A model generated the notes under the pieces. It was not told the origin of the DNA. It worked only from the letters and a program-made list of their open reading frames with translations, and searched no databases. The translations under genes were made by a program, and so were the position numbers. Shown here in pieces: positions 33,501 to 42,588 of a stretch of 58,916 nt of DNA. Numbering within the stretch: the stretch's first letter is position 1; every line of letters starts with the position of its first letter. This stretch comes from Limosilactobacillus difficilis (lineage in GTDB: Bacteria; Bacillota; Bacilli; Lactobacillales; Lactobacillaceae), in assembly GCF_947387495.1 (NCBI RefSeq), contig NZ_CANDNU010000008.1, forward strand, positions 1-58,916, given 5' to 3'.

Positions 33501-34580
33501 TTACATCGTTTCAATATCAAGGTTTAAGTCGTCGCTGCTATCGTTAGACTGCTTTTCAGGAACATAGTCCTTCTTGATGAAGCCAAGGATGACAGCCGTT
33601 ACTAAGGAACCTAACAAAACAGCTACAACGTACCAAAGACGTCCACCGACAACTGGCAAGGTGATAAGTCCACCCCAAGGAGCATGACTCACAACGCCCA
33701 TAAAGGCAGCAAATGCACCAGCAACACAGGAGCCAATCGTGTTAGCCGGAATAACCCGTAGTGGGTCGGCTGTCGCAAACGGGATCGCACCTTCCGTAAT
33801 CCCACAGCAGCCCATTAGAATGGCAGCGATACCACTATCACGTTCTTCCGGTGAGAATTTCTTCCGGAAAAGCAGCGTGGCAATGCCTAAGCCAATTGGT
33901 GGTGTAGCAACTGCAGGACCCATGATTCCCATCAAGAATGGCAGGGTATTAACCTGGGTTTGCGCAAAAGTACATGCGACCTTGTTGATTGGACCACCCA
34001 TGTCGACCCCGATCATGGCACCCATAATCGCGCCAAGCGGTGCCCGGGCCATACCGCCCATCGTCTTTAATGTATGCGTCATCCAAGTCATGAATGAAGC
34101 AACCGGGGTTCCGATAACAAACAGGATGATACATGCCGGAATTAAAGTTCCCAGTAATGGGTAGAGGAAAATACTACCTAACACTTTGTAGTGCTCAGAA
34201 ATCGGTATTTTCTTTAGCAACATCACTGTCCAGCCGGCAAACAGGCCACCAAGAATGCCACCAATAAATCCCGTATGAATTTGTACCGCCAAGTAGGCTG
34301 TAATGAAGCCCGGGCCAATCCCAGCCCGGCCAACCATGCTATAAGCAAGGTAGCCACCCAAGGCTGGAATAAACAGTGCCAAACCAGCGCTACCGATTAA
34401 ACTAATCTGATAAATCCAACCATCAGAAGGTTTCGGAGCGGCTGCTTGACCAGTCATCATAACTGAAACGGCGTAAATCACCCCACCAGCAACAACAAAG
34501 GGAATCATATAGCCAGTAGCTGTCATCAAATGTTTCTGAACAACAGCCCAAACTCCATTGCCTTTTTTCTTCTTAGCCAT
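33501..34580 (-). CDS. PTS fructose-family EIIC permease
   Basis: A 359-residue membrane component with about 9-10 hydrophobic segments. MTATGYMIPFVVAGGVIYAV near the N-terminus and GVDMGGPINKVACTF in the middle are hallmarks of the fructose-type EIIC; GCCGITEGAIPFATADP follows. It forms the sugar channel. The ATG at 34580 has GAGAGGTG upstream and overlaps the EIIA gene by 8 bases. The sugar is not determined by sequence. Confidence 0.9.
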   Translation of the reverse strand: MAKKKKGNGVWAVVQKHLMTATGYMIPFVVAGGVIYAVSVMMTGQAAAPKPSDGWIYQISLIGSAGLALFIPALGGYLAYSMVGRAGIGPGFITAYLAVQIHTGFIGGILGGLFAGWTVMLLKKIPISEHYKVLGSIFLYPLLGTLIPACIILFVIGTPVASFMTWMTHTLKTMGGMARAPLGAIMGAMIGVDMGGPINKVACTFAQTQVNTLPFLMGIMGPAVATPPIGLGIATLLFRKKFSPEERDSGIAAILMGCCGITEGAIPFATADPLRVIPANTIGSCVAGAFAAFMGVVSHAPWGGLITLPVVGGRLWYVVAVLLGSLVTAVILGFIKKDYVPEKQSNDSSDDLNLDIETM

Positions 34581-35055
34581 TGTTTTCACCTCTCAACATG
34601 TGTTGATCCATCATCTCAACAACTTCATCTGCCGAAGCAGTTGCTAACTTCTCTCTGAAGTCATCATGAATTAACATCCGCGACAAATTAGCCAGGATCT
34701 TCAAATGAAGGTTACCTCGCGCTTCCCGCGGCACCGCGATCATAAAGATCAATTGCACTTGGTTGTCATCGCTCCACACGATTGGTTGCCGTAATCTGCC
34801 AACCACCACCGTTGAATGAGTTACATATTGGCTCTGTGAATGCGGCAAGCCGATACCATGACCGATATAGGTGGCCATTTCATCTTCGCGGCGGTAAATA
34901 TCTTCCTTGAATTTCTTTGGATCGGTAATGTACGACTTCTCAGCCAATGCCGCGATCATTTGTGTCAACGCCTCGTCCTTGGTATTGGCATCAATATCAA
35001 AGACCGGTAAAATGCTGACTAGCTTAGTAGCCTTTGCTTCATCTATCACTCTCAT
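34573..35055 (-). CDS. PTS EIIA component, fructose/mannitol type
   Basis: A 160-residue EIIA (PTS_EIIA type 2). The phosphorylated His is in GHGIGLPHSQSQYV near residue 70. It takes phosphate from HPr. Its ATG overlaps the stop of the preceding gene (TGATG), indicating translational coupling. A second EIIA-like gene lies immediately upstream, so this operon has two. Confidence 0.88.
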   Translation of the reverse strand: MRVIDEAKATKLVSILPVFDIDANTKDEALTQMIAALAEKSYITDPKKFKEDIYRREDEMATYIGHGIGLPHSQSQYVTHSTVVVGRLRQPIVWSDDNQVQLIFMIAVPREARGNLHLKILANLSRMLIHDDFREKLATASADEVVEMMDQHMLRGENNG

Positions 35056-35486
35056 CACTTCTTTTCTTTCATCAATTTACTAATCTCTTCTCGGTTTCCC
35101 TCATTCGCCATTTGCAAAACGCTATGACGACCTAAGCTGGCAAAAAAATGCTCACATTGTTTTTGAGCAGCGGGCGGAATCGGCTGCGGTAAAATGGTTA
35201 AAATTAACCGCTCGATAGAATGATGGTCCTCATCCCAGTCAGTTACCGGTTCTGCCAACTTTATAAAGATGATCATTGCTTTGTTAATATTGATCGAACA
35301 AACGTGGGGGATTGCCAAGTGCGGTGCAACGACCGTCGAACCAAGCCTCTCTCGTTCGTTAGCTTCGGTTACAAATCGTTGGACATCTTGAATCGCTTGC
35401 TCACGCTGTAAATCCTGTCCGATTGCTTGAAGAAGGATTTCGCGATCACCAGCATGATAGTGTTCCCACCAAATTTTCTTTTCCAT
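35055..35486 (-). CDS. Second EIIA-type PTS protein
   Basis: A 143-residue protein resembling the PTS_EIIA type 2 fold. A conserved His lies in VVAPHLAIPHVCSIN near residue 61. It is the first gene after the regulator and precedes the canonical EIIA. In many PRD regulators of this type an EIIA-like domain is fused to the C-terminus. Here the regulator stops after its EIIB-like domain, so this gene could be the detached sensor domain of the regulator and not a transport part. That is inference. The ribosome site GAAAGG precedes the ATG. Confidence 0.75.
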   Translation of the reverse strand: MEKKIWWEHYHAGDREILLQAIGQDLQREQAIQDVQRFVTEANERERLGSTVVAPHLAIPHVCSININKAMIIFIKLAEPVTDWDEDHHSIERLILTILPQPIPPAAQKQCEHFFASLGRHSVLQMANEGNREEISKLMKEKK

Positions 35487-35619
35487 GAAGAAACCTTTCT
35501 TCCCAAATATTCAGGAAATTCTTCATCGATAGTCAAGAAGAGCAAGTGCTGCAGCAACCCTCAAGGGGTTATCAATTGTTGTTCCTTCTCAACTACAACT
35601 TTATTGTATTGGAACTTTA

Positions 35620-35659
35620 CAATAGCGCTTACAGCCAAATGGCCATTGCAATTGCCATT
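35620..35659 (-). promoter_or_regulatory. cre-like site and inverted repeat upstream of the PTS operon
   Basis: TGTAAGCGCTATTG (35620-35633, minus strand) resembles the CcpA cre consensus except for the last two bases. Next to it AATGGC and GCCATT form an inverted repeat (35638-35659) that encloses TGGCCATTGCAA. A related TGGCCATTGTAA lies before the regulator gene (37224-37235). Both fit control by CcpA plus the local PRD regulator. Confidence 0.6.
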
Positions 35660-35665
35660 TTCTCG

Positions 35666-37165
35666 CTAATTGATACCGTGGATCTGATTGATGACCGTTC
35701 CCAACCGTTCCTGGTCCTTATTTGTAAATAGGGCGCTGACGACCAGCTCATGAACAGTATCCAAAGCAGGTAACTTTAGTGTGGAGACAATCAATTGGAT
35801 GTCATGGCGCTCCTGTAGCACCTTAAGGACCTTATCAGCAGAAGTTGTTTGGACGATGTTCAACATTGGAAAGCGATTGCTGATCTTAGTTTTCAGTAAT
35901 TGGGCTGTCCCCAATCCCGTCGTGCAAACGACAAGGGTATTAATGTTGTGATGAACTTGCTCAATTGCCTGGGCAAAATAGACGGTAATAAAACCCACCT
36001 CATCCTCGTTGATGGGGCGCAGGTGAAAGCGCCGGCTGGCCTGGTTAGTGGCCAGCTGAACCGTACTGAATAACTCGGGATACTCCAGCTTGACCTGGTT
36101 CAACAAGGCATTTTTGATCTTGATGTTGTGAGAAAGACGGTTCAGCATCGGCCGAATGTGCTTCACCAACATCCCATTCAGTGCCTTTTTGTCGATGTTC
36201 TCAATCCGTTCATCGGCCGATACAGTATCAATCAAAAAGCGCGTTACTTGCTTATCCAATGGCGAAGCAGAATCATCCTCCAGCATCGTGACCACCTGCT
36301 GATTTTCCAGACGCGAAGCGCTCAAATACTGGTAAAGGTTATAGGCTTCGGACATGGGAATTTGAGTTTGCAGGTATTTGCTGATGTTAGCGATCACCTG
36401 TTGAAGCACTTTGATAATTTTTGGATACAAGTGCTCCAGGACCTCCTGGTTGACATTCTGGTGCGCCACTAAGGTGCCCACCTGGTGATAGCGTTCCACC
36501 AAGATATAGAGGTGCGAAAAGAGGTTGACGTCATAGGGATAGGGAATGCTCGAAGCCAGTTTTTCCTCGATGTAGTTGATCTGCCGCGTAATAAAAGAAG
36601 CATCGGACTGGTGAATATGTTCGTTGCTCTTTAAGAAATGGCTGATGCTGATATCATCATCACTAATCATCAAATCGTTAATGACTGTCCGAATGTCTTG
36701 TTCGTCACCAGTGATCCATAAATAATCATTGCGACGGTTTAGTTTCAGGCCGTACTGCCCAATCATCTGCCGAATGATGCGAATATCGCTGGAAATCACC
36801 GATTCACTAAGGTAAAATTTGCCAAAAATATCGTTCAGTGCGTGTTTTTCGGGTGCCGTAACTAGCAGCTGCCGCAAAATATGTGACCGGCGTTCGACTG
36901 AAGTGAACTCACCAACGTGTTGTTGTCGCGATCGGTTTAGCTCTGGATGTTGAGCCAGATAAGCCGCATAATTCAGTGAATAACCCAACCCGCGTTGTGA
37001 TTGGATTAATTGCTGCTCCTCATTTTGAGCATTGATGTGTTTAATTATGCGATAAACGGTTTTAGGAGATACGTGGATTGCCGAAGCGATCTCCTTTGCC
37101 GAAGAGTAACCGCGTTTGTTAACTAAATAGTTGAGCAAGCGCGCTTGGTTTGATTCGTGAGCCAT
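35666..37165 (-). CDS. PRD-domain PTS transcriptional regulator (BglG/MtlR type)
   Basis: A 499-residue regulator. An N-terminal winged helix is at 5-60 (GYSSAKEIASAIHVSPKTVY). Two PRD-like helical regions span about 180-400, with conserved His in SHLYILVERYH and KHIRPMLNRL. A C-terminal EIIB-like domain follows (TLVVCTTGLGTAQLLKTKIS, Cys near 419). PTS-dependent phosphorylation of such domains couples activity to sugar uptake. No EIIA domain is fused; a separate EIIA-like gene follows. The start follows GAGGAGGTGACAGA. It probably activates the downstream PTS operon. Confidence 0.88.
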   Translation of the reverse strand: MAHESNQARLLNYLVNKRGYSSAKEIASAIHVSPKTVYRIIKHINAQNEEQQLIQSQRGLGYSLNYAAYLAQHPELNRSRQQHVGEFTSVERRSHILRQLLVTAPEKHALNDIFGKFYLSESVISSDIRIIRQMIGQYGLKLNRRNDYLWITGDEQDIRTVINDLMISDDDISISHFLKSNEHIHQSDASFITRQINYIEEKLASSIPYPYDVNLFSHLYILVERYHQVGTLVAHQNVNQEVLEHLYPKIIKVLQQVIANISKYLQTQIPMSEAYNLYQYLSASRLENQQVVTMLEDDSASPLDKQVTRFLIDTVSADERIENIDKKALNGMLVKHIRPMLNRLSHNIKIKNALLNQVKLEYPELFSTVQLATNQASRRFHLRPINEDEVGFITVYFAQAIEQVHHNINTLVVCTTGLGTAQLLKTKISNRFPMLNIVQTTSADKVLKVLQERHDIQLIVSTLKLPALDTVHELVVSALFTNKDQERLGTVINQIHGIN

Positions 37166-37203
37166 TCTGTCACCTCCTCAGTTCTATGATATTAAAGGAT
37201 TAA

Positions 37204-37240
37204 TGGTAGCGCTTCCTTATAAGTGGCCATTGTAACGGCC
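37204..37240 (-). promoter_or_regulatory. cre-like site and GGCC inverted repeat upstream of the regulator
   Basis: AGGAAGCGCTACCA (minus strand, 37204-37217) is a fair cre match. GGCC-ATTGTAAC-GGCC (37225-37240) is an inverted repeat sharing TGGCCATTG with the site before the PTS genes. Confidence 0.5.
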
Positions 37241-37360
37241 AAAATGGCAAACCAATCAAACCGTGTCGACCAAGACCGCGCTAAAGAACCGGCGTACAAA
37301 CCAACCTCACGCCATAACCATTAACAACTGTCACCTCGCCAATAATCGCTAAAAAAAATA

Positions 37361-37414
37361 AGCCTAAGCTGTTCCGCGCTCCGTTCTCTGAAGCACAGTC
37401 AGCTTAGGCTTTTA
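37361..37414. terminator. Hairpin with AGCCTAAGCTG arms, probable terminator
   Basis: AGCCTAAGCTG pairs with CAGCTTAGGCT across a 28-base loop; TTTT on the plus side and a longer T-run on the minus side. It is a second stop signal beyond the alcohol dehydrogenase terminator, with no gene of its own. Confidence 0.55.
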
Positions 37415-37423
37415 GCTTTTCTA

Positions 37424-37454
37424 TCAAAAAAGCTCCCCTGTAAGGGAGCTTTGC
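37424..37454 (-). terminator. Terminator of the alcohol dehydrogenase gene
   Basis: AGCTCCC pairs with GGGAGCT on the minus strand and is followed by TTTTTTG, 12 bases after the stop. Confidence 0.85.
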
Positions 37455-37465
37455 TTATTTCATTA

Positions 37466-38497
37466 TTAGAAGGTCAGCAAGGACTTGATCGTCTTCCGCT
37501 GGTCCATGTCCGCGTAGGCCTGGGCAACATCATCAAACTTGTATGACTTCGTGAAGACCTTGCCAGGGTTGATCTCGCCATCGAGAACCGCCTTCAGCAG
37601 AACGCCCTTGTCATAAGTCGTCACAGCTGCCGTCCCGCCGGCGATGCTGGTGTTGTTGGCCCAGGAAACTCCCAGGTCAAACTGCTCATCGTGGGGTACA
37701 CCAACCCGTCCGATGGTGGCCCCTGGCCGAACCATCTGCAGAGCCTGCTCCATCGGTTGCCGGGCCCCAACACACTCCAGAGCCGCATCGACACCATCGC
37801 CATGGGTCAATGCCATGACCTTTTTGACAGCGTCATCCCCGCGTTCTTCAACAATGTCGGTTGCTCCGAATTCACGCCCCAGCTGTGCCCGGTCTTCGTG
37901 GTGACTCAGCAAAATGATCTGCTTAGCACCACGCAGCTTGACCGCAATGACAGCACAGAGACCCACGGCACCATCACCGATCACTGCAACCGTGTCCCCC
38001 TGCTGGACGTTAGCCGTCCGGGCAGCATGGTAGCCAGTCGGCATCACGTCCGATAAGGTCTGCAAGGATGCCAACATCCCATCGCTGTAGTCTTCTGGCT
38101 GACCTGGCACCTTAACCAGGGCCCACTGAGCGTGCTGGTAGCGAACGTATTCGGCCTGGCAGTCACTAGACCAAATATCTTGATAGGACTGGCAGTTACC
38201 ATCAAAACCAGCCCGGCAGGCAGCACAATGCCCGCAGCCATGGGTAAATGGGGCGATGACAAAGTCACCCTTCTTTACCGTCGTGATGACACTCCCGGTT
38301 TCTTCAACGATCCCGATACACTCGTGCCCACTATTATCACTGGATGAAGAGTCGATACCCCGGTAGAACCAGAGGTCAGACCCGCAAACGCTGGCCCGCA
38401 CCAGTTTCAAAATGACATCGTCGTCTTTCTGCAAGGTCGGCTTGTCGACATCGCGAATCTCAATATCACCCTTTTTAACAAGGAAAGCTTTCTTCAT
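37466..38497 (-). CDS. Zinc-dependent alcohol dehydrogenase (MDR family)
   Basis: A 343-residue medium-chain dehydrogenase. Catalytic zinc ligands appear in VCGSDLWFY and GHECIGIVEE. The structural zinc set is C-x2-C-x2-C-x7-C in CGHCAACRAGFDGNC. The cofactor loop is AVIGDGAVGLCAV. Such enzymes interconvert alcohols and aldehydes or ketones with NAD(P)H. The start is the ATG at 38497 (GGAGG eight bases ahead); the ATG two codons earlier is too close to it. It is monocistronic. The substrate is unknown. Confidence 0.9.
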   Translation of the reverse strand: MKKAFLVKKGDIEIRDVDKPTLQKDDDVILKLVRASVCGSDLWFYRGIDSSSSDNSGHECIGIVEETGSVITTVKKGDFVIAPFTHGCGHCAACRAGFDGNCQSYQDIWSSDCQAEYVRYQHAQWALVKVPGQPEDYSDGMLASLQTLSDVMPTGYHAARTANVQQGDTVAVIGDGAVGLCAVIAVKLRGAKQIILLSHHEDRAQLGREFGATDIVEERGDDAVKKVMALTHGDGVDAALECVGARQPMEQALQMVRPGATIGRVGVPHDEQFDLGVSWANNTSIAGGTAAVTTYDKGVLLKAVLDGEINPGKVFTKSYKFDDVAQAYADMDQRKTIKSLLTF

Positions 38498-38636
38498 GTC
38501 CATTGCCTCCTATATCGGTCATCAGTTAACTCAACTTGTTTCATTATAGAAGAAAAGGAGTCACAATGTGAAATGCCTAAAACAGATCCGCAGCCATAAC
38601 TCTCATGCATGACCCCCGCCGCCAGCCAGTGCTCAG

Positions 38637-39443
38637 CTAATGCTTTTTGGGCAACTGACGCGGTTGGCCATAGGCATAGCCCTGCCGCAAACCGATGTGC
38701 AGCCGGTTCAGCAGGTGGATCTGTTCCGGCATCTCAACTCGGCTGGCTGTCACCGTAACGTTGAACTGCTGGGCATAGCGTTGCCACTGGGCCAGGGTGA
38801 TGTCAATCCAGTGGCTTGGTGACTTCTTGAAGGAACGAATGTTAACCTTCGCGTAATCCACGTAGGGTAAAAACTGCCGTAACAGGACATAGATCTTGCG
38901 CGAAGAGTCGATGTTTTCCAAGGTGAAGCTGATCTTCGACCCCTGCATGGCCCGCAACACACGCAGTAACTGTCGCCGCCGGAAAAAGCCGGCTTTGACG
39001 ATATCCTCCGCCCCGATTTCCACCGTTAAATGGGTATCGCCGATCAACCCTTGAACCCAACTGAAGAAGTAGCGGGAACGAAAATCGATCAGCTGACTCA
39101 CCGTCATGTTGAGGGCCAGGGTGTGAATGGGCTCAGCCAACTTGTCAGCATAGTGCTGGATCGTCGTTACCATTTTGCTGAGTGGGAAATCCACCACGTT
39201 GTGGGGCAGCTGCCACTGCCGCGTCTGCCGGTTGAATTCCCGCAGCAACAACTCATAGCCGTAGAGCTGGTCTTTCTGGTCACGCACCGGCTGGCCAAAA
39301 TATTCGTAACGCTTGCTGAACCCCGCCTCATCATCAATGCCCCGCTTGTGGCGGTAACGTAGGCAGGCCTCGACACAAAAGGCCAGACAAAGGAGGGTGA
39401 AGCCAACAAAGATTCGCCAAAGAAAAATTCTTAAATCAGCCAT
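38637..39443 (-). CDS. Membrane-anchored degenerate EAL-domain protein, candidate c-di-GMP receptor
   Basis: A 268-residue protein with one N-terminal membrane helix (FLWRIFVGFTLLCLAFCV) and an EAL fold. Some family positions are kept: YELLLRE (EAL), LNMTVSQ (Asn), TVEIG (Glu) and RQGYAYGQ. The two-Asp metal site (DDFG in active enzymes) reads ENIDSS, and the EGVE motif reads ASRVE, so hydrolysis is unlikely. It is the last gene after PgaD-like and PgaC-like genes, overlapping the latter by 8 bases. A c-di-GMP-binding control subunit for the synthase is the natural reading, by inference. AGGAGGGGTGAGTTGC precedes the ATG. Confidence 0.82.
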   Translation of the reverse strand: MADLRIFLWRIFVGFTLLCLAFCVEACLRYRHKRGIDDEAGFSKRYEYFGQPVRDQKDQLYGYELLLREFNRQTRQWQLPHNVVDFPLSKMVTTIQHYADKLAEPIHTLALNMTVSQLIDFRSRYFFSWVQGLIGDTHLTVEIGAEDIVKAGFFRRRQLLRVLRAMQGSKISFTLENIDSSRKIYVLLRQFLPYVDYAKVNIRSFKKSPSHWIDITLAQWQRYAQQFNVTVTASRVEMPEQIHLLNRLHIGLRQGYAYGQPRQLPKKH

Positions 39444-40758
39444 GCAACTCACCCCTCCTGACTGGACTGACCCATTTGCCGCTGCCGTGGCCCATGACCG
39501 CTTTGACCGCCTGCGGGAAAGTCGTAATGATCGTGATCGGATTCATCAGCCAGGTAACCAGCAGGTAAAGCGGCGAGAACAGCAAGTACTTCAGCTTGGC
39601 TCCGTTAAAGTCGAGGATCAGCGCTGCCAAGACCTGAATGATCCCGGCGATCAGCTGAAAATTGACAAAGATCATGCTCATCACGAAGCCATGCCAGACC
39701 CGTTCCCAGTTTCCTGAAACGGCATAGGCCACCATCGTCGCGATAAAGATCAGCGTCGTAATGACGAAGAAAAAGGACCAGATAATCGACAAAGTGGTGT
39801 CGGCCAGCATCGGCAGTACAAAACGATGCCGCCATGGATGGCGCATGATCTTCCAGAAGTTTGTCAGCCAAACTTCGCTGCCACCCTGGGCCCACCGCCG
39901 CCGTTGCTTATAAAGGTCGCCGACTGTCTCGGGCACGTTCATGTGAAAGACGATGTCGGGCGCGAACTTTGGCGTTACGTTCATAAAGGTGTGGTCCCAG
40001 GCGATGCTGATGTCTTCTGTCGCCCGGTCTTGGCGGAAACCGCCGACATCGATCAGAAAGTCGCGCCGATACATCGTGTTGGCGCCACTGTAGGCGTACA
40101 TCGTGTTATTGATCGCCGTTTGGCTGCGTTTGATAATCCCGACGATACTGGAGAATTCCACGGTCTGGGACTTACCCAGCAACGTCGAGCGGTTGTAGAC
40201 ATCCATGTTGGCCGTAATCGCGGCGTAGTTAATCCCCCGCGGACTGGTAAAGTACCACATATACTTCGTCAGGGCGTCCGGCTCGGGAATCGTGTCAGCA
40301 TCATTACTCAAGATGTAATCGCCCTTGGCAAAGAAGATGCCGATGTTGAAGGCATGGGCCTTGCCCTGGTTCTTTTCGATGCGGATCACCCGCAAGCGTG
40401 GGTACTTGGCCGCCATTTCTCGCAGAATTTCCGGCGTTCGGTCGGTGCTCCCGTCATCCATCACGAGGATTTCATAATTATGGTAGTGCAGCTCGGTCAG
40501 CAAAAAAGTAAGCGTCTGCCGAATCACCACTTCCTCGTTATGGACCGGAATCATGATCGTGATGAACGGTTCGTGGATCAGTTTGGGTGCCGTCTTCAAT
40601 TCCTCATCGTGGCGAAAAATCGTGTAGGATAACGCGCCGAAGAACCAAAACATCGCCCCTAAAATCGGGTAGAGGCACAGGATGACGTTGATGATCACCA
40701 GGGCAATCATCAATGGCGAATTGACGTGGAAAACCGAATCAAAGATATTAGACACCAT
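39436..40758 (-). CDS. Processive family 2 glycosyltransferase, PgaC/IcaA-like polysaccharide synthase
   Basis: A 440-residue membrane glycosyltransferase. Two N-terminal helices are followed by a GT-A domain with VMDDGSTDRTP, SNDADTIPEPDAL, RATEDISIAWD and the processivity motif QRRRWAQGG. Three or four C-terminal helices close the channel. This layout matches synthases of poly-N-acetylglucosamine (PgaC/IcaA) and related polymers, which extrude polymer through the membrane. The start at 40758 overlaps the PgaD-like gene by 11 bases. No polysaccharide deacetylase (PgaB/IcaB) is encoded nearby. The polymer is not certain. Confidence 0.86.
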   Translation of the reverse strand: MVSNIFDSVFHVNSPLMIALVIINVILCLYPILGAMFWFFGALSYTIFRHDEELKTAPKLIHEPFITIMIPVHNEEVVIRQTLTFLLTELHYHNYEILVMDDGSTDRTPEILREMAAKYPRLRVIRIEKNQGKAHAFNIGIFFAKGDYILSNDADTIPEPDALTKYMWYFTSPRGINYAAITANMDVYNRSTLLGKSQTVEFSSIVGIIKRSQTAINNTMYAYSGANTMYRRDFLIDVGGFRQDRATEDISIAWDHTFMNVTPKFAPDIVFHMNVPETVGDLYKQRRRWAQGGSEVWLTNFWKIMRHPWRHRFVLPMLADTTLSIIWSFFFVITTLIFIATMVAYAVSGNWERVWHGFVMSMIFVNFQLIAGIIQVLAALILDFNGAKLKYLLFSPLYLLVTWLMNPITIITTFPQAVKAVMGHGSGKWVSPVRRGELHG

Positions 40759-41245
40759 GAGAATCACCGCCTTGGTCGCGACCATTGACAATGGCCTTCA
40801 GCTGATTCTTCGTCAGGTTTTGGTCGGGCTGGACCGTATAGAAGCGCTGCCGCTGACGAAAGGCCTGGCTACCAAAACGCGCTTGCATAAAGTCTTCGGC
40901 CCGCTGACTCTTCTGCTGATTCTGAATGATGTTAAACATCGGCCAGGTATTCACCAAGCCTTTGGAGCGTCGCCACTGGATGAAACTCATCGCTAGGCAG
41001 AAAACGGCAATCATCCCCGCCGCAAAGGTCAAAAAGACCATCAAAAAATCCAGCTCGGCAAATCCTTCGGCGTAATGCCAAAAATCGTAGCCATGACGTC
41101 CATGACTGCGATAAGCCCAGTAGGTAGCACCAGTAATAATAATCGGCACGAAAAAGGCCAGCCAAGCTAACAGCATGACCACGGTCTGGACGATTTTTAG
41201 CCACCAGTGGCCCTTTTCAAAGTAGTCATCTTGATAATTCCGCAT
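40748..41245 (-). CDS. PgaD-like small membrane protein of the polysaccharide synthase
   Basis: A 165-residue protein with two hydrophobic helices (about residues 18-42 and 65-90) and a charged cytoplasmic C-terminal tail (QNQQKSQRAEDFMQARFGSQ). Size and position directly before the synthase match PgaD, the partner needed for c-di-GMP-dependent synthesis in Gram-negative bacteria. Sequence similarity is modest, so the call rests largely on topology and context. GGGGGGTTAAGTTC precedes the ATG at 41245. Confidence 0.65.
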   Translation of the reverse strand: MRNYQDDYFEKGHWWLKIVQTVVMLLAWLAFFVPIIITGATYWAYRSHGRHGYDFWHYAEGFAELDFLMVFLTFAAGMIAVFCLAMSFIQWRRSKGLVNTWPMFNIIQNQQKSQRAEDFMQARFGSQAFRQRQRFYTVQPDQNLTKNQLKAIVNGRDQGGDSHGV

Positions 41246-41413
41246 GAACTTAACCCCCCAGTCATGTTTAGCTTGCGGTTGCAACAAAATAGTATTTTGT
41301 CATATCAGCTGTCCAACGTTCTACCAAAATGTTAGCTTATCTGGAAATGAATAAAAGTTCATAGTACACTAGTCTTGTTTATCTTAATATAAAGGAAATA
41401 AAGGGATGTATGA

Positions 41414-42550
41414 ATGGTGCTATTTCATCTTTTTGCGGCAGTGATCTATTTCCCAGCCATTGTGGCTTCCATGATCATGAGCCAAATTTACTTTGAACGT
41501 TTCTGGACTTCCTACAATAACTCCTCGCCTTCAAAGCGCTGGCTGCTTTCCCCAGCCATCGTGGTCAGTTATCTCATGCAGGAATTCTGTCTTATTCAAT
41601 TGTCGGTTCTCAACCTCCAAGAGGTAAGTTTCACCCTCGTGGTACCGATTACCATGATTTTTCGGGAACGCAAGTACAAAATCTGGTGGTGGTTACTGGG
41701 GATCACCCCATTGTTCGTTGCACTTGTCGAAACCTACACCCGCTGGTGGCCGCTTAATTACTGGGCTTATGGTATTTTAGAATCAATTATCTTCCTGGCG
41801 ATTTGCTGGTTCCTGACCAAGTGGCATTCGCCTCACCAACGCGTACGTTATTATATGGCCCTCGCTTGCCTAGCCGTCTTTGAAGTGGCAACACTGATGT
41901 TTATGCATCGTGTCACATTCGTGCACATCGTCTCCGCAACCGTGGGCTTGTTGGTAATCGCCCTCATCGAAGAACGCCGCCATGTCAGTGAAGCTTACAA
42001 TATCCGCAAACTCAAGACGCTGCGCCGCGACAGTGAACGTGATGATCTAACTGGTCTGCTGAATTACCGAGCGCTGAACCGGGAAGTGTCACTGCTGGAA
42101 CACCGTGACAACTTCAAGTCGGTGGTCATCGGGGCGCTAGATATCGACCACTTTAAACGTGTCAATGACACCTACGGTCACTTCGTCGGCAACGAAGTCC
42201 TCAACTACTTCTCGACGATCTTCATGAACCGAATTCATACCGCCTTTCCTAACCAGGGTTATGTCTACCGTTTCGGTGGTGAAGAGTTTTCGATCGTTGT
42301 TGCCAATCACTCGCTCCAGGAAGTGTACGACGTCGTCCAGTCGCTGGAAGACTACTTCGGTCACACCACCATCGTGACTAAGGAAAAATTAAAAATTAAA
42401 ATCAGCTTCTCCTGCAGTCTGACGGTTCGCAATAGCGATGAACCGTTGGAGCAGACCTTGAAACGGGCCGACAAAATGTTGTACGGTGTAAAAAACAATG
42501 GCCGGGGCTGGATTGTCACTGACCAGCATGGTAAACAACGATTCAAATAA
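41414..42550 (+). CDS. Membrane diguanylate cyclase (GGDEF)
   Basis: A 378-residue protein. About six N-terminal membrane helices (residues 1-190) form a probable sensor, joined by a helical linker (RRHVSEAYNIRKLKTLRRDS) to a GGDEF domain. Key residues are present: DDLTGLLNYRAL, the metal site DIDHFKRVNDTYGH and the signature YRFGGEEFSIV. No RxxD inhibitory site is found five residues before GGEEF. It should make c-di-GMP from GTP. It is transcribed away from the polysaccharide genes and is followed by an EAL gene 38 bases on. Confidence 0.92.
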   Translation: MVLFHLFAAVIYFPAIVASMIMSQIYFERFWTSYNNSSPSKRWLLSPAIVVSYLMQEFCLIQLSVLNLQEVSFTLVVPITMIFRERKYKIWWWLLGITPLFVALVETYTRWWPLNYWAYGILESIIFLAICWFLTKWHSPHQRVRYYMALACLAVFEVATLMFMHRVTFVHIVSATVGLLVIALIEERRHVSEAYNIRKLKTLRRDSERDDLTGLLNYRALNREVSLLEHRDNFKSVVIGALDIDHFKRVNDTYGHFVGNEVLNYFSTIFMNRIHTAFPNQGYVYRFGGEEFSIVVANHSLQEVYDVVQSLEDYFGHTTIVTKEKLKIKISFSCSLTVRNSDEPLEQTLKRADKMLYGVKNNGRGWIVTDQHGKQRFK

Positions 42551-42588
42551 ATTATGTCAACTAATTTGGAATCAAGACAGGTGACTAT

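Larger units (their letters stand above)
37166..37465. other. Intergenic region between the PRD regulator and the alcohol dehydrogenase
   Basis: These 300 bases hold the regulator's cre-like and inverted-repeat sites (37204-37240), about 100 bases without visible features, and two hairpins (37361-37414 and 37424-37454). No coding sequence is apparent. Confidence 0.6.

Noticed and set aside
39826-40632. A 268-codon plus-strand frame opposite the PgaC-like gene
   Set aside because: The minus-strand protein has full glycosyltransferase motifs. The plus frame shows no domain and arises from GC-rich codon positions.
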